Both the position numbers and the translations under genes were made by a program. The notes under the pieces were generated by a model, which was not told the origin of the DNA, ran no database searches, and was given only the letters and a program-made list of their open reading frames with translations. 64,000 nt of DNA from Nemertoderma westbladi (Eukaryota > Xenacoelomorpha > Nemertodermatida > Nemertodermatidae). This document shows, piece by piece, positions 38,601 through 53,600 of the stretch (within the stretch, counting starts at the first letter, position 1; every line of letters begins with the position of its first letter). The DNA lies in the NCBI GenBank assembly GCA_032718475.1, contig JAUCBJ010003007.1, forward strand, positions 1 to 64,000. The letters run 5' to 3'.

Positions 38601-41600
38601 CTCGGCATACACTGGAGAACGGTTCATCAGTAAAATGTACCAATCGTCTACTCGGCATACACTGGAGAACGGTTAGTCAGTAAAATGCACCAATCGTCTA
38701 CTCGGCATACACTGGAGAACGGTTCATCAGTAAAATGTACCAATCATCTACTCGGCATACACTGGAGAACGGTTAGTCAGTAAAATGTACCAATCGTCTA
38801 CTTGGCGTACACTGGAGAACGGTTCATCAGTAAAATGTACCAATCATCTACTCGGCATACACTGGAGAACGGTTCATCAGTAAAATGTACCAATCGTCTA
38901 CTCGGCATACACTGGAGAACGGTTAGTCAGTAAAATGTACCAATCGTCTACTCGGCATACACTGGAGAACGGTTAGTCAGTAAAATGTACCAATCGTCTA
39001 CTCGGCATACACTGGAGAACGGTTCATCAGTAAAATGTACCAATCGTCTACTCGGCATACACTGGAGAACGTTTAGTCAGTAAAATGTACCAATCGTCTA
39101 CTCGGCATACACTGGAGAACGGTTAGTCAGTAAAATGTACCAATCGTCTACTCGGCATACACTGGAGAACGGTTCATCAGTAAAATGTACCAATCGTCTA
39201 CTCGGCATACACTGGAGAACGGTTAGTCAGTAAAATGTACCAATCGTCTACTCGGCATACACTGGAGAACGGTTCATCAGTAAAATGTACCAATCATCTA
39301 CTCGGCGTACACTGGAGAACGGTTCATCAGTAAAATGTACCAATCATCTACTCGGCGTACACTGGAGAACGGTTAGTCAGTAAAATGTACCAATCGTCTA
39401 CTCGGCATACACTGGAGAACGGTTCATCAGTAAAATGTACCAATCGTCTACTCGGCATACACTGGAGAACGGTTAGTCAGTAAAATGTACCAATCGTCTA
39501 CTCGGCATACACTGGAGAACGGTTCATCAGTAAAATGTACCAATCGTCTACTCAGCATACACTGGAGAACGGTTAGTCAGTAAAATGTACCAATCGTCTA
39601 CGCGGCATACACTGGAGAACGGTTCATCAGTAAAATGTACCAATCATCTACTCGGCGTACACTGGAGAACGGTTAGTCAGTAAAATGTACCAATCGTCTA
39701 CTCGGCATACACTGGAGAACGGTTCATCAGTAAAATGTACCAATCGTCTACTCGGCATACACTGGAGAACGGTTCATCAGTAAAATGTACCAATCATCTA
39801 CTCGGCGTACACTGGAGAACGGTTCATCAGTAAAATGTACCAATCATCTACTCGGCATACACTGGAGAACGGTTAGTCAGTAAAATGTACCAATCGTCTA
39901 CTCGGCATACACTGGAGAACGGTTCATCAGTAAAATGTACCAATCATCTACTCGGCGTACACTGGAGAACGGTTCATCAGTAAAATGTACTAATCATCTA
40001 CTCGGCGTACACTGGAGAACGGTTCTTCAGTAAAATGTACCAATCATCTACTCGGCATACACTGGAGAACGGTTAGTCAGTAAAATGTACCAATCATCTA
40101 CTCGGCGTACACTGGAGAACGGTTCATCAGTAAAATGTACCAATCATCTACTCGGCGTACACTGGAGAACGGTTCATCAGTAAAATGTACCAATCATCTA
40201 CTCGGCATACACTGGAGAACGGTTAGTCAGTAAAATGTACCAATCGTCTACTCGGCATACACTGGAGAACGGTTCATCAGTAAAATGTACCAATCATCTA
40301 CTCGGCGTACACTGGAGAACGGTTAGTCAGTAAAATGTACCAATCGTCTACTCGGCATACACTGGAGAACGGTTCATCAGTAAAATGTACCAATCATCTA
40401 CTCGGCGTACACTGGAGAACGGTTCATCAGTAAAATGTACCAATCATCTACTCGGCGTACACTGGAGAACGGTTAGTCAGTAAAATGTACCAATCGTCTA
40501 CTCGGCATACACTGGAGAACGGTTCATCAGTAAAATGTACCAATCGTCTACTCGGCATACACTGGAGAACGGTTAGTCAGTAAAATGTACCAATCGTCTA
40601 CTCGGCATACACTGGAGAACGGTTAGTCAGTAAAATGTACCAATCGTCTACTCGGCATACACTGGAGAACGGTTCATCAGTAAAATGTACCAATCGTCTA
40701 CTCGGCATACACTGGAGAACGGTTAGTCAGTAAAATGTACCAATCGTCTACTCGGCATACACTGGAGAACGGTTAGTCAGTAAAATGTACCAATCGTCTA
40801 CTCGGCATACACTGGAGAACGGTTCATCAGTAAAATGTACCAATCGTCTACTCGGCATACACTGGAGAACGGTTAGTCAGTAAAATGTACCAATCATCTA
40901 CTCGGCGTACACTGGAGAACGGTTCATCAGTAAAATGTACCAATCATCTACTCGGCATACACTGGAGAACGGTTAGTCAGTAAAATGTACCAATCGTCTA
41001 CTCGGCATACACTGGAGAACGGTTCATCAGTAAAATGTACCAATCATCTACTCGGCGTACACTGGAGAACGGTTCATCAGTAAAATGTACCAATCATCTA
41101 CTCGGCGTACACTGGAGAACGGTTCATCAGTAAAATGTACCAATCATCTACTCGGCACACACTGGAGAACGGTTAGTCAGTAAAATGTACCAATCGTCTA
41201 CTCGGCATACACTGGAGAACGGTTCATCAGTAAAATGTACCAATCGTCTACTCGGCATACACTGGAGAACGGTTCATCAGTAAAATGTACCAATCATCTA
41301 CTCGGCGTACACTGGAGAACGGTTCATCAGTAAAATGTACCAATCATCTACTCGGCATACACTGGAGAACGGTTAGTCAGTAAAATGTACCAATCGTCTA
41401 CTCGGCATACACTGGAGAACGGTTCATCAGTAAAATGTACCAATCGTCTACTCGGCGTACACTGGAGAACGGTTCATCAGTAAAATGTACCAATCATCTA
41501 CTCGGCGTACACTGGAGAACGGTTCATCAGTAAAATGTACCAATCATCTACTCGGCATACACTGGAGAATGGTTCATCAGTAAAATGTACCAATCATCTA

Positions 41601-44600
41601 CTCGGCGTACACTGGAGAACGGTTAGTCAGTAAAATGTACCAATCATCTACTCGGCATACACTGGAGAACGGTTCATCAGTAAAATGTACCAATCATCTA
41701 CTCGGCATACACTGGAGAACGGTTAGTCAGTAAAATGTACCAATCGTCTACTTGGCGTACACTGGAGAACGGTTCATCAGTAAAATGTACCAATCATCTA
41801 CTCGGCATACACTGGAGAACGGTTCATCAGTAAAATGTACCAATCGTCTACTCGGCATACACTGGAGAACGGTTAGTCAGTAAAATGTACCAATCGTCTA
41901 CTCGGCATACACTGGAGAACGGTTAGTCAGTAAAATGTACCAATCGTCTACTCGGCATACACTGGAGAACGGTTCATCAGTAAAATGTACCAATCGTCTA
42001 CTCGGCATACACTGGAGAACGTTTAGTCAGTAAAATGTACCAATCGTCTACTCGGCATACACTGGAGAACGGTTAGTCAGTAAAATGTACCAATCGTCTA
42101 CTCGGCATACACTGGAGAACGGTTCATCAGTAAAATGTACCAATCGTCTACTCGGCATACACTGGAGAACGGTTAGTCAGTAAAATGTACCAATCGTCTA
42201 CTCGGCATACACTGGAGAACGGTTCATCAGTAAAATGTACCAATCATCTACTCGGCGTACACTGGAGAACGGTTCATCAGTAAAATGTACCAATCATCTA
42301 CTCGGCGTACACTGGAGAACGGTTAGTCAGTAAAATGTACCAATCGTCTACTCGGCATACACTGGAGAACGGTTCATCAGTAAAATGTACCAATCGTCTA
42401 CTCGGCATACACTGGAGAACGGTTAGTCAGTAAAATGTACCAATCGTCTACTCGGCATACACTGGAGAACGGTTCATCAGTAAAATGTACCAATCGTCTA
42501 CTCAGCATACACTGGAGAACGGTTAGTCAGTAAAATGTACCAATCGTCTACGCGGCATACACTGGAGAACGGTTCATCAGTAAAATGTACCAATCATCTA
42601 CTCGGCGTACACTGGAGAACGGTTAGTCAGTAAAATGTACCAATCGTCTACTCGGCATACACTGGAGAACGGTTCATCAGTAAAATGTACCAATCGTCTA
42701 CTCGGCATACACTGGAGAACGGTTCATCAGTAAAATGTACCAATCATCTACTCGGCGTACACTGGAGAACGGTTCATCAGTAAAATGTACCAATCATCTA
42801 CTCGGCATACACTGGAGAACGGTTAGTCAGTAAAATGTACCAATCGTCTACTCGGCATACACTGGAGAACGGTTCATCAGTAAAATGTACCAATCATCTA
42901 CTCGGCGTACACTGGAGAACGGTTCATCAGTAAAATGTACTAATCATCTACTCGGCGTACACTGGAGAACGGTTCTTCAGTAAAATGTACCAATCATCTA
43001 CTCGGCATACACTGGAGAACGGTTAGTCAGTAAAATGTACCAATCATCTACTCGGCGTACACTGGAGAACGGTTCATCAGTAAAATGTACCAATCATCTA
43101 CTCGGCGTACACTGGAGAACGGTTCATCAGTAAAATGTACCAATCATCTACTCGGCATACACTGGAGAACGGTTAGTCAGTAAAATGTACCAATCGTCTA
43201 CTCGGCATACACTGGAGAACGGTTCATCAGTAAAATGTACCAATCATCTACTCGGCGTACACTGGAGAACGGTTAGTCAGTAAAATGTACCAATCGTCTA
43301 CTCGGCATACACTGGAGAACGGTTCATCAGTAAAATGTACCAATCATCTACTCGGCGTACACTGGAGAACGGTTCATCAGTAAAATGTACCAATCATCTA
43401 CTCGGCGTACACTGGAGAACGGTTAGTCAGTAAAATGTACCAATCGTCTACTCGGCATACACTGGAGAACGGTTCATCAGTAAAATGTACCAATCGTCTA
43501 CTCGGCATACACTGGAGAACGGTTAGTCAGTAAAATGTACCAATCGTCTACTCGGCATACACTGGAGAACGGTTAGTCAGTAAAATGTACCAATCGTCTA
43601 CTCGGCATACACTGGAGAACGGTTCATCAGTAAAATGTACCAATCGTCTACTCGGCATACACTGGAGAACGGTTAGTCAGTAAAATGTACCAATCGTCTA
43701 CTCGGCATACACTGGAGAACGGTTAGTCAGTAAAATGTACCAATCGTCTACTCGGCATACACTGGAGAACGGTTCATCAGTAAAATGTACCAATCGTCTA
43801 CTCGGCATACACTGGAGAACGGTTAGTCAGTAAAATGTACCAATCATCTACTCGGCGTACACTGGAGAACGGTTCATCAGTAAAATGTACCAATCATCTA
43901 CTCGGCATACACTGGAGAACGGTTAGTCAGTAAAATGTACCAATCGTCTACTCGGCATACACTGGAGAACGGTTCATCAGTAAAATGTACCAATCATCTA
44001 CTCGGCGTACACTGGAGAACGGTTCATCAGTAAAATGTACCAATCATCTACTCGGCGTACACTGGAGAACGGTTCATCAGTAAAATGTACCAATCATCTA
44101 CTCGGCACACACTGGAGAACGGTTAGTCATTAAAATGTACCAATCGTCTACTCGGCATACACTGGAGAACGGTTCATCAGTAAAATGTACCAATCGTCTA
44201 CTCGGCATACACTGGAGAACGGTTCATCAGTAAAATGTACCAATCATCTACTCGGCGTACACTGGAGAACGGTTCATCAGTAAAATGTACCAATCATCTA
44301 CTCGGCATACACTGGAGAACGGTTAGTCAGTAAAATGTACCAATCGTCTACTCGGCATACACTGGAGAACGGTTAGTCAGTAAAATGTACCAATCGTCTA
44401 CTCGGCATACACTGGAGAACGGTTCATCAGTAAAATGTACCAATCGTCTACTCGGCGTACACTGGAGAACGGTTCATCAGTAAAATGTACCAATCATCTA
44501 CTCGGCGTACACTGGAGAACGGTTCATCAGTAAAATGTACCAATCATCTACTCGGCATACACTGGAGAATGGTTCATCAGTAAAATGTACCAATCATCTA

Positions 44601-47600
44601 CTCGGCGTACACTGGAGAACGGTTAGTCAGTAAAATGTACCAATCATCTACTCGGCGTACACTGGAGAACGGTTAGTCAGTAAAATGTACCAATCGTCTA
44701 CTCGGCATACACTGGAGAACGGTTCATCAGTAAAATGTACCAATCGTCTACTCGGCATACACTGGAGAACGGTTAGTCAGTAAAATGTACCAATCGTCTA
44801 CTCGGCATACACTGGAGAACGGTTCATCAGTAAAATGTACCAATCATCTACTCGGCATACACTGGAGAACGGTTAGTCAGTAAAATGTACCAATCATCTA
44901 CTCGGCATACACTGGAGAATGGTTCATCAGTAAAATGTACCAATCATCTACTCGGCATACACTGGAGAACGGTTAGTCAGTAAAATGTACCAATCATCTA
45001 CTCGGCATACACTGGAGAACGGTTCATCAGTAAAATGTACCAATCGTCTACTCGGCATACACTGGAGAACGGTTCATCAGTAAAATGTACCAATCATCTA
45101 CTCGGCGTACACTGGAGAATGGTTCATCAGTAAAATGTACCAATCATCTACTCGGCATACACTGGAGAACGGTTAGTCAGTAAAATGTACCAATCGTCTA
45201 CTCGGCGTACACTGGAGAATGGTTCATCAGTAAAATGTACCAATCATCTACTCGGCGTACACTGGAGAGTGGTTCATCAGTAAAATGTACCAATCATCTA
45301 CTCGGCATACACTGGAGAACGGTTAGTCAGTAAAATGTACCAATCGTCTACTCGGCGTACACTGGAGAACGGTTAGTCAGTAAAATGTACCAATCGTCTA
45401 CTCGGCATACACTGGAGAACGGTTCATCAGTAAAATGTACCAATCATCTACTCGGCGTACACTGGAGAACGGTTAGTCAGTAAAATGTACCAATCATCTA
45501 CTCGGCGTACACTGGAGAACGGTTAGTCAGTAAAATGTACCAATCGTCTACTCGGCGTACACTGGAGAACGGTTAGTCAGTAAAATGTACCAATCGTCTA
45601 CTCGGCATACACTGGAGAACGGTTAGTCAGTAAAATGTACCAATCGTCTACTCGGCATACACTGGAGAACGGTTCATCAGTAAAATGTACCAATCATCTA
45701 CTCGGCATACACTGGAGAACGGTTAGTCAGTAAAATGTACCAATCGTCTACTCGGCATACACTGGAGAACGGTTCAGCAGTAAAATGTACCAATCGTCTA
45801 CTCGGCGTATGCTGGAGAACGGTTCATTAGTAAAATGTACCAATCGTCTACTCGGCATATGCTGGAGTACGGTTCAGCAGTAAAATGTACCAATCGTCTA
45901 CTCAGCGTATGCTGGAGAACGGTTCATTAGTAAAATGTACCAATTGTCTACTCGGCGTACACTGGAGAATGATTCATCAGTAAAATGTACCAATCATCTA
46001 CTCGGCATACACTGGAGAACGGTTAGTTAGTAAAATGTACCAATCGTCTACTCGGCATACACTGGAGAACGGTTCAGCAGTAAAATGTACCAATCGTCTA
46101 CTCGGCGTATGCTGGAGAACGGTTCATTAGTAAAATGTACCAATCGTCTACTCGGCATATGCTGGAGAACGGTTCAGCAGTAAAATGTACCAATCGTCTA
46201 CTCGGCGTATGCTGGAGAACGGTTCATTAGTAAAATGTACCAATTGTCTACTCGGCGTACACTGGAGAATGATTCATCAGTAAAATGTACCAATCATCTA
46301 CTCGGCGTACACTGGAGAACGGTTAGTTAGTAAAATGTACCAATCGTCTACTCAGCATACACTGGAGAACGGTTCAGCAGTAAAATGTACCAATCGTCTA
46401 CTCGGCGTATGCTGGAGAACGGTTCATTAGTAAAATGTACCAATCGTCTACTCGGCATATGCTGGAGAACGGTTCAGCAGTAAAATGTACCAATCGTCTA
46501 CTCGGCATATGCTGGAGAACGGTTCAGCAGTAAAATGTACCAATCGTCTACTCGGCGTATGCTGGAGAACGGTTCATTAGTAAAATGTACCAATTGTCTA
46601 CTCGGCGTACACTGGAGAATGGTTTGTCAGTAAAATGTACCAATCGTCTACTCGGCATATGCTGGAGAACGGTTCATCAGTAAAATGTACCAATCATCTA
46701 CTCGGCATACACTGGAGAACGGTTCAGCAGTAAAATGTACCAATCGTCTACTCGGCATACACTGGAGAACGGTTAGTCAGTAAAATGTACCAATCATCTA
46801 CTCGGCGTACACTGGAGAACGGTTCATCAGTAAAATGTACCAATCGTCTACTCGGCATACACTGGAGAACGGTTAGTCAGTAAAATGTACCAATCGTCTA
46901 CTCGGCATACACTGGAGAACGGTTAGTCAGTAAAATGTACCAATCATCTACTCGGCGTACACTGGAGAACGGTTCATCTGTAAAATGTACCAATCGTCTA
47001 CTCGGCATACACTGGAGAACAGTTAGTCAGTAAAATGTACCAATCGTCTACTCGGCATACACTGGAGAACGGTTAGTCAGTAAAATGTACCAATCGTCTA
47101 CTCGGCGTACACTGGAGAACGGTTCAGCAGTAAAATGTACCAATCATCTACTCGGCGTACACTGTAGAACGGTTCGTCAGTAAAATGTACCAATCGTCTA
47201 CTCGGCGTACACTGGAGAACGGTTCATCAGTAAAATGTACCAATCGTCTACTCGGCGTACACTGGAGAACGGTTCATCAGTAAAATGTACCAATTTTCTA
47301 CTCGGCATACACTGGAGAACGGTTAGTCAGTAAAATGTACCAATCGTCTACTCGGCGTACACTGGAGAACGGTTAGTCAGTAAAATGTACCAATCGTCTA
47401 CTCGGCGTACACTGGAGAACGGTTCAGCAGTAAAATGTACCAATCGTCTACTCAGCATACACTGGAGAACGGTTAGTCAGTAAAATGTACCAATCGTCTA
47501 CTCGGCGTACACTGGAGAACGGTTAGTCAGTAAAATGTACCAATCGTCTACTCGGCATACACTGGAGAACGGTTAGTCAGTAAAATGTACCAATCGTCTA

Positions 47601-50600
47601 CTCGGCATACACTGGAGAACGGTTAGTCAGTAAAATGTACCATTCGTCTACTCGGCGTACACTGGAGAACGGTTCAGCAGTAAAATGTACCAATCATCTA
47701 CTCGGCGTACACTGGAGAATGGTTCATCAGTAAAATGTACCAATCTTCTACTCGGCGTACACTGGAGTACGGTTAATCAGTAAAATGTACCAATTGTCTA
47801 CTCGGCGTACACTGGAGAACGGTTCAGCAGTAAAATGTACCAATCGTCTACTCGGCGTACACTGGAGAACGGTTCATCAGTAAAATGTACCAATCGTCTA
47901 CTCGGCGTACACTGGAGAACGGTTCATCAGTAAAATGTACCAATTGTCTACTCAGCATACACCGGAGATTGGTTCGTCAGTAAAATGTACCAATCGTCTA
48001 CTCGGCGTACACTGGAGAACGGTTCATCAGTAAAATGTACCAATCGTCTACTCGGCGTACACTGGAGAACGGTTCATCAGTAAAATGTACCAATCGTCTA
48101 CTCGGCGTACACTGGAGAACGGTTAGTTAGTAAAATGTACCAATCGTCTACTCGGCGTACACTGGAGAACGGTTAGTCAGTAAAATGTACCAATCGTCTA
48201 CTCGGCGTACACTGGAGAATGGTTAGTTAGTAAAATGTACCAATCGTATACTCGGCGTACACTGGAGAACGGTTCAGCAGTAAAATGTACCAATCGTCTA
48301 CTCGGCATACACTGGAGAACGGTTAGTCAGTAAAATGTACCAATCGTCTACTCGGCGTACACTGGAGAACGGTTAGTTAGTAAAATGTACCAATCGTCTA
48401 CTCGGCGTACACTGGAGAACGGTTAGTCAGTAAAATGTACCAATCGTCTACTCGGCGTACACTGGAGAACAGTTAGTCAGTAAAATGTACCAATCGTCTA
48501 CTCGGCGTACACTGGAGAACGGTTCAGCAGTAAAATGTACCAATCATCTACTCGGCGTACACTTGAGAACGGTTCATCAGTAAAATGTACCAATCGTCTA
48601 CTCGGCGTACACTGGAGAATGGTTCATCAGTAAAATGTACCAATCGTCTACTCGGCGTACACTGGAGAACGGTTCATCAGTAAAATGTACCAATCGTCTA
48701 CTCGGCGTACACTGGAGAACGGTTCATCAGTAAAATATACCAATCATCTACTCGGCGTACACTGGAGAACGGTTCATCAGTAAAATGTACCAATTGTCTA
48801 CTCAGCGTACGCTGGTGAATGGTTTGTCAGTAAAATGTACCAATCGTCTACTCGGCATATGCTGGAGAACGGTTCATCAGTAAAATGTATCAATCGTCTA
48901 CTCGGCGTATGCTGGTGAATGGTTTGTCAGTAAAATGTACCAATCGTCTACTCGGCATATGCTGGAGAACGGTTCATCAGTAAAATGTATCAATCGTCTA
49001 CTCGGCGAACGCTGGTGAATGGTTCATCAGTAAAATGTACCAATCGTCTACTCGGAGTACGCTGGAGAATGGTTCATCAGTAAAATGTACCAATCGTCTA
49101 CTTGGTGTACACTGGAGAATGGTTCATCAGTAAAATGTACCAATCGTCTACTCGGTGTACACTGGAGAATGGTTTGTCAGTAAAATGTACCAATCGCCTA
49201 CTCGGCATATGCTGGAGAACGGTTCATCAGTAACATGTATCAATCGTCTACTCGGCGTACGCTGGTGAATGGTTTGTCAGTAAAATGTACCAATTGTCTA
49301 CTCGGCATATGCTGGAGAACGGTTCATCAGTAAAATGTATCAATCGTCTACTCGGCGTACGCTGGTGAATGGTTCATCAGTAAAATGTACCAATCGTCTA
49401 CTCGGTGTACGCTGGAGAATGGTTCATCAGTAAAATGTACCAATCGTCTACTTGGTGTACACTGGAGAATGGTTCATCAGTAAAATGTACCAATCATCTA
49501 ATCGGCGTACACTGGAGAAAGGTTCATCAGTAAAATGTACCAATCATCTACTCGGCGTACGCTGGTGAATGGTTCATCAGTAAAATGTACCAATCGTCTA
49601 CTCGGCGTACGCTGGAGAACGGTTCATTAGTAAAATTTCTCAATCGTCTACTCGGCGTACGCGTACTCTGGTGAACGGTTCATCAGTAAAATGTACCAAT
49701 CGCCTACTCGGCGTATGCTGGAGAATGGTTCATCAGTAAAAGGTACCAATCATCTACTCGGCGTACGCTGGAGAAGGGTTCATCAGTAAAATGTACCAAT
49801 CGTCTACTCAGCGTACGCTGGAGAATGGTTCATCAGTAAAATGTACCAATCGTCTACTCGGAGTACGCTGGAGAATGGTTCATCAGTAAAATGTACCAAT
49901 CGTCTACTTGGTGTACACTGGAGAATGGTTCATCAGTAAAATGTACCAATCGTCTACTCGGTGTACACTGGAGAATGGTTTGTCAGTAAAATGTACCAAT
50001 CGCCTACTCGGCATATGCTGGAGAACGGTTCATCAGTAACATGTATCAATCGTCTACTCGGCGTACGCTGGTGAATGGTTTGTCAGTAAAATGTACCAAT
50101 TGTCTACTCGGCATATGCTGGAGAACGGTTCATCAGTAAAATGTATCAATCGTCTACTCGGCGTACGCTGGTGAATGGTTCATCAGTAAAATGTACCAAT
50201 CGTATACTCGGCGTACGCTGGAGAATGGTTCATCAGTAAAATGTACCAATCGTATACTTGGTGTACACTGGAGAATGGTTCATCAGTAAAATGTACCAAT
50301 CATCTAATCGGCGTACACTGGAGAAAGGTTCATCAGTAAAATGTACCAATCATCTACTCGGCGTACGCTGGTGAATGGTTCATCAGTAAAATGTACCAAT
50401 CGTCTACTCGGCGTACGCTGGAGAACGGTTCATTAGTAAAATGTCTCAATCGTCTACTCGGCGTACGCGTACTCTGGTGAACGGTTCATCAGTAAAATGT
50501 ACCAATCGCCTACTCGGCGTATGCTGGAGAATGGTTCATCAGTAAAAGGTACCAATCATCTACTCGGCGTATGCTGGAGAAGGGTTCATCAGTAAAATGT

Positions 50601-53600
50601 ACCAATTGTCTACTCAGCGTACGCTGGAGAATGGTTCATCAGTAAAATGTACCAATCGTCTACTCGGCGTACGCTGGAGAACGGTTCATCAGTAAAATGT
50701 ACCAATCGTCTACTCGGCGTACGCTGGTGAATGGTTCATCAGTAAAATGTACCAATCATCTACTCGGTGTACACTGGAGAATGGTTTGTCAGTAAAATGT
50801 ACCAATCGTCTACTCGGCGTATGCTGGTGAATGGTTCATCAGTAAAATGTACCAATCGTCTACTCGGCGTACGCTGGAGAATGGTTCATCAGTAAAATGT
50901 ATCAATCGTCTACTCGGCGTACGCTGGTGAACGGTTCATCAGTAAAATGTACCAATCGTCTACTCGGCGTACACTGGAGAACGGTTCATCAGTAAAATGT
51001 ATCAATCGTCTACTCGGCGTATGCTGGAGAACGGTTCATCAGTAAAATGTATCAATCGTCTACTCGGCGTACGCTGGTGAACGGTTCATCAGTAAAATGT
51101 ACCAATCATCTACTCGGCGTACACTGGAGAATGGTTCATCAGTAAAAGGTACCAATCGTCTACTTGGCATACGCTGGAGAACGGTTCATCAGTAAAATGT
51201 ACCAATCGTCTACTCGGCATACACTGGGGAACGGTTCGTCAGTAAAACGTACCAATCATCTACTCGGCATACGCTGGAGAATGGTTCATCAGTAAAATGT
51301 ACCAATCATCTACTCGGCGTACACTGGAGAACGGTTCATCAGTAAAATGTACCAATCATCTACTCGGCGTACACTGGAGAACGGTTCATCAGTAAAATGT
51401 ACCAATCATCTACTCGGCGTACACTGGAGAACGGTTCGTCAGTAAAATGTACCAAGTGTCTACTCGGCATACGCTGGAGAATGGTTCATCAGTAAAATGT
51501 ACCAATCATCTACTCGGCGTACACTGGAGAATGGTTCGTCAGTAAAATGTACCAAGTGTCTACTCGGCATACGCTGGAGAATGGTTCATCAGTAAAATGT
51601 ACCAATCGTCTACTCGGCGTACACTGGAGAACGGTTCATCAGTAAAATGTACCAATCATCTACTCGGCTTACACTGGAGAATGGTTCATCAGTAAAATGT
51701 ACCAATTAGTCTACTCGGCGTACACTGGAGAACGGTTCGTCAGTAAAATGTACCAAGTGTCTACTCGGCATACGCTGGAGAATGGTTCGTCAGTAAAATG
51801 TACCAAGTGTCTACTCGGCATATGCTGGAGAATGGTTCATCAGTAAAATGTACCAATCGTCTACTCGGCGTACACTGGAGAACGGTTCATCAGTAAAATG
51901 TACCAATCGTCTACTCGGCGTATGCTGGAGAACGGTTCATCAGTAAAATGTACCAATCATCTACTCGGCGTACACTGGAGAACAGTTCATCAGTAAAATG
52001 TACCAATCATCTACTCGGCGTACACTGGAGAACGGTTCATCAGTAAAATGTACCAATCATCTACTCGGCGTACACTGGAGAACGGTTCATCAGTAAAATG
52101 TACCAATCATCTACTCGGCGTACACTGGAGAACGGTTCATCAGTAAAATGTACCAATCATCTACTCGGCGTACACTGGAGAACGGTTCGTCAGTAAAATG
52201 TACCAAGTGTCTACTCGGCATACGCTGGAGAATGGTTCATCAGTAAAATGTACCAATCATCTACTCGGCGTACACTGGAGAATGGTTCGTCAGTAAAATG
52301 TACCAAGTGTCTACTCGGCATACGCTGGAGAATGGTTCATCAGTAAAATGTACCAATCGTCTACTCGGCGTACACTGGAGAACGGTTCATCAGTAAAATG
52401 TACCAATCATCTACTCGGCTTACACTGGAGAATGGTTCATCAGTAAAATGTACCAATTAGTCTACTCGGCGTACACTGGAGAACGGTTCGTCAGTAAAAT
52501 GTACCAAGTGTCTACTCGGCATATGCTGGAGAATGGTTCGTCAGTAAAATGTACCAAGTGTCTACTCGGCATATGCTGGAGAATGGTTCATCAGTAAAAT
52601 GTACCAATCGTCTACTCGGCGTACACTGGAGAACGGTTCATCAGTAAAATGTACCAATCGTCTACTCGGCGTATGCTGGAGAACGGTTCATCAGTAAAAT
52701 GTACCAATCATCTACTCGGCGTACACTTGAGAACAGTTCATCAGTAAAATGTACCAATCATCTACTCGGCGTACACTGGAGAACGGTTCGTCAGTAAAAT
52801 GTACCAATCATCTACTCGGCGTACACTGGAGAATGGTTCATCAGTAAAATGTACCAATCATCTACTCGGCATACACTGGAGAATGGTTCATCAGTAAAAT
52901 GTACCAATCATCTACTCGGCATACACTGGAGAATGGTTCATCAGTAAAATGTACCAATCATCTACTCGGCGTACACTGGAGAACGGTTCATCAGTAAAAT
53001 GTACCAATCATCTACTCAGCGTACACTGGAGAACGGTTCGTCAGTAAAATGTACCAATCGTCTACTCGGCGTACACTGGAGAATGGTTTGTCAGTAAAAT
53101 GTACCAATCATCTACTCGGCATACACTGGAGAACGGTTCATCAGTAAAATGTACCAATCATCTACTCGGCGTACACTGGAGAATGGTTCATCAGTAAAAT
53201 GTACCATTCATCTACTCGGCGTACACTGGAGAACGGTTCATCAGTAAAATGTACCAATCATCTACTCGGCGTACACTGGAGAACGGTTCATCAGTAAAAT
53301 GTACCAATCATCTACTCGGCGTACACTGGAGAATGGTTCATCAGTAAAATGTACCAATCATATACTCGGCGTACACTGGAGAACGGTTTATCAGTAACAT
53401 GTATCAATCGTCTACTCGGCGTACGCTGGTGAATGGTTCATCAGTAAAATGTACCAATCATCTACTCGGCATACACTGGAGAACGGTTCATCAGTAAAAT
53501 GTACCAATCATCTACTCGGCGTACACTGGAGAACGGTTCATCAGTAAAATGTACCAATCATCTACTCGGCGTACACTGGAGAACGGTTCATCAGTAAAAT

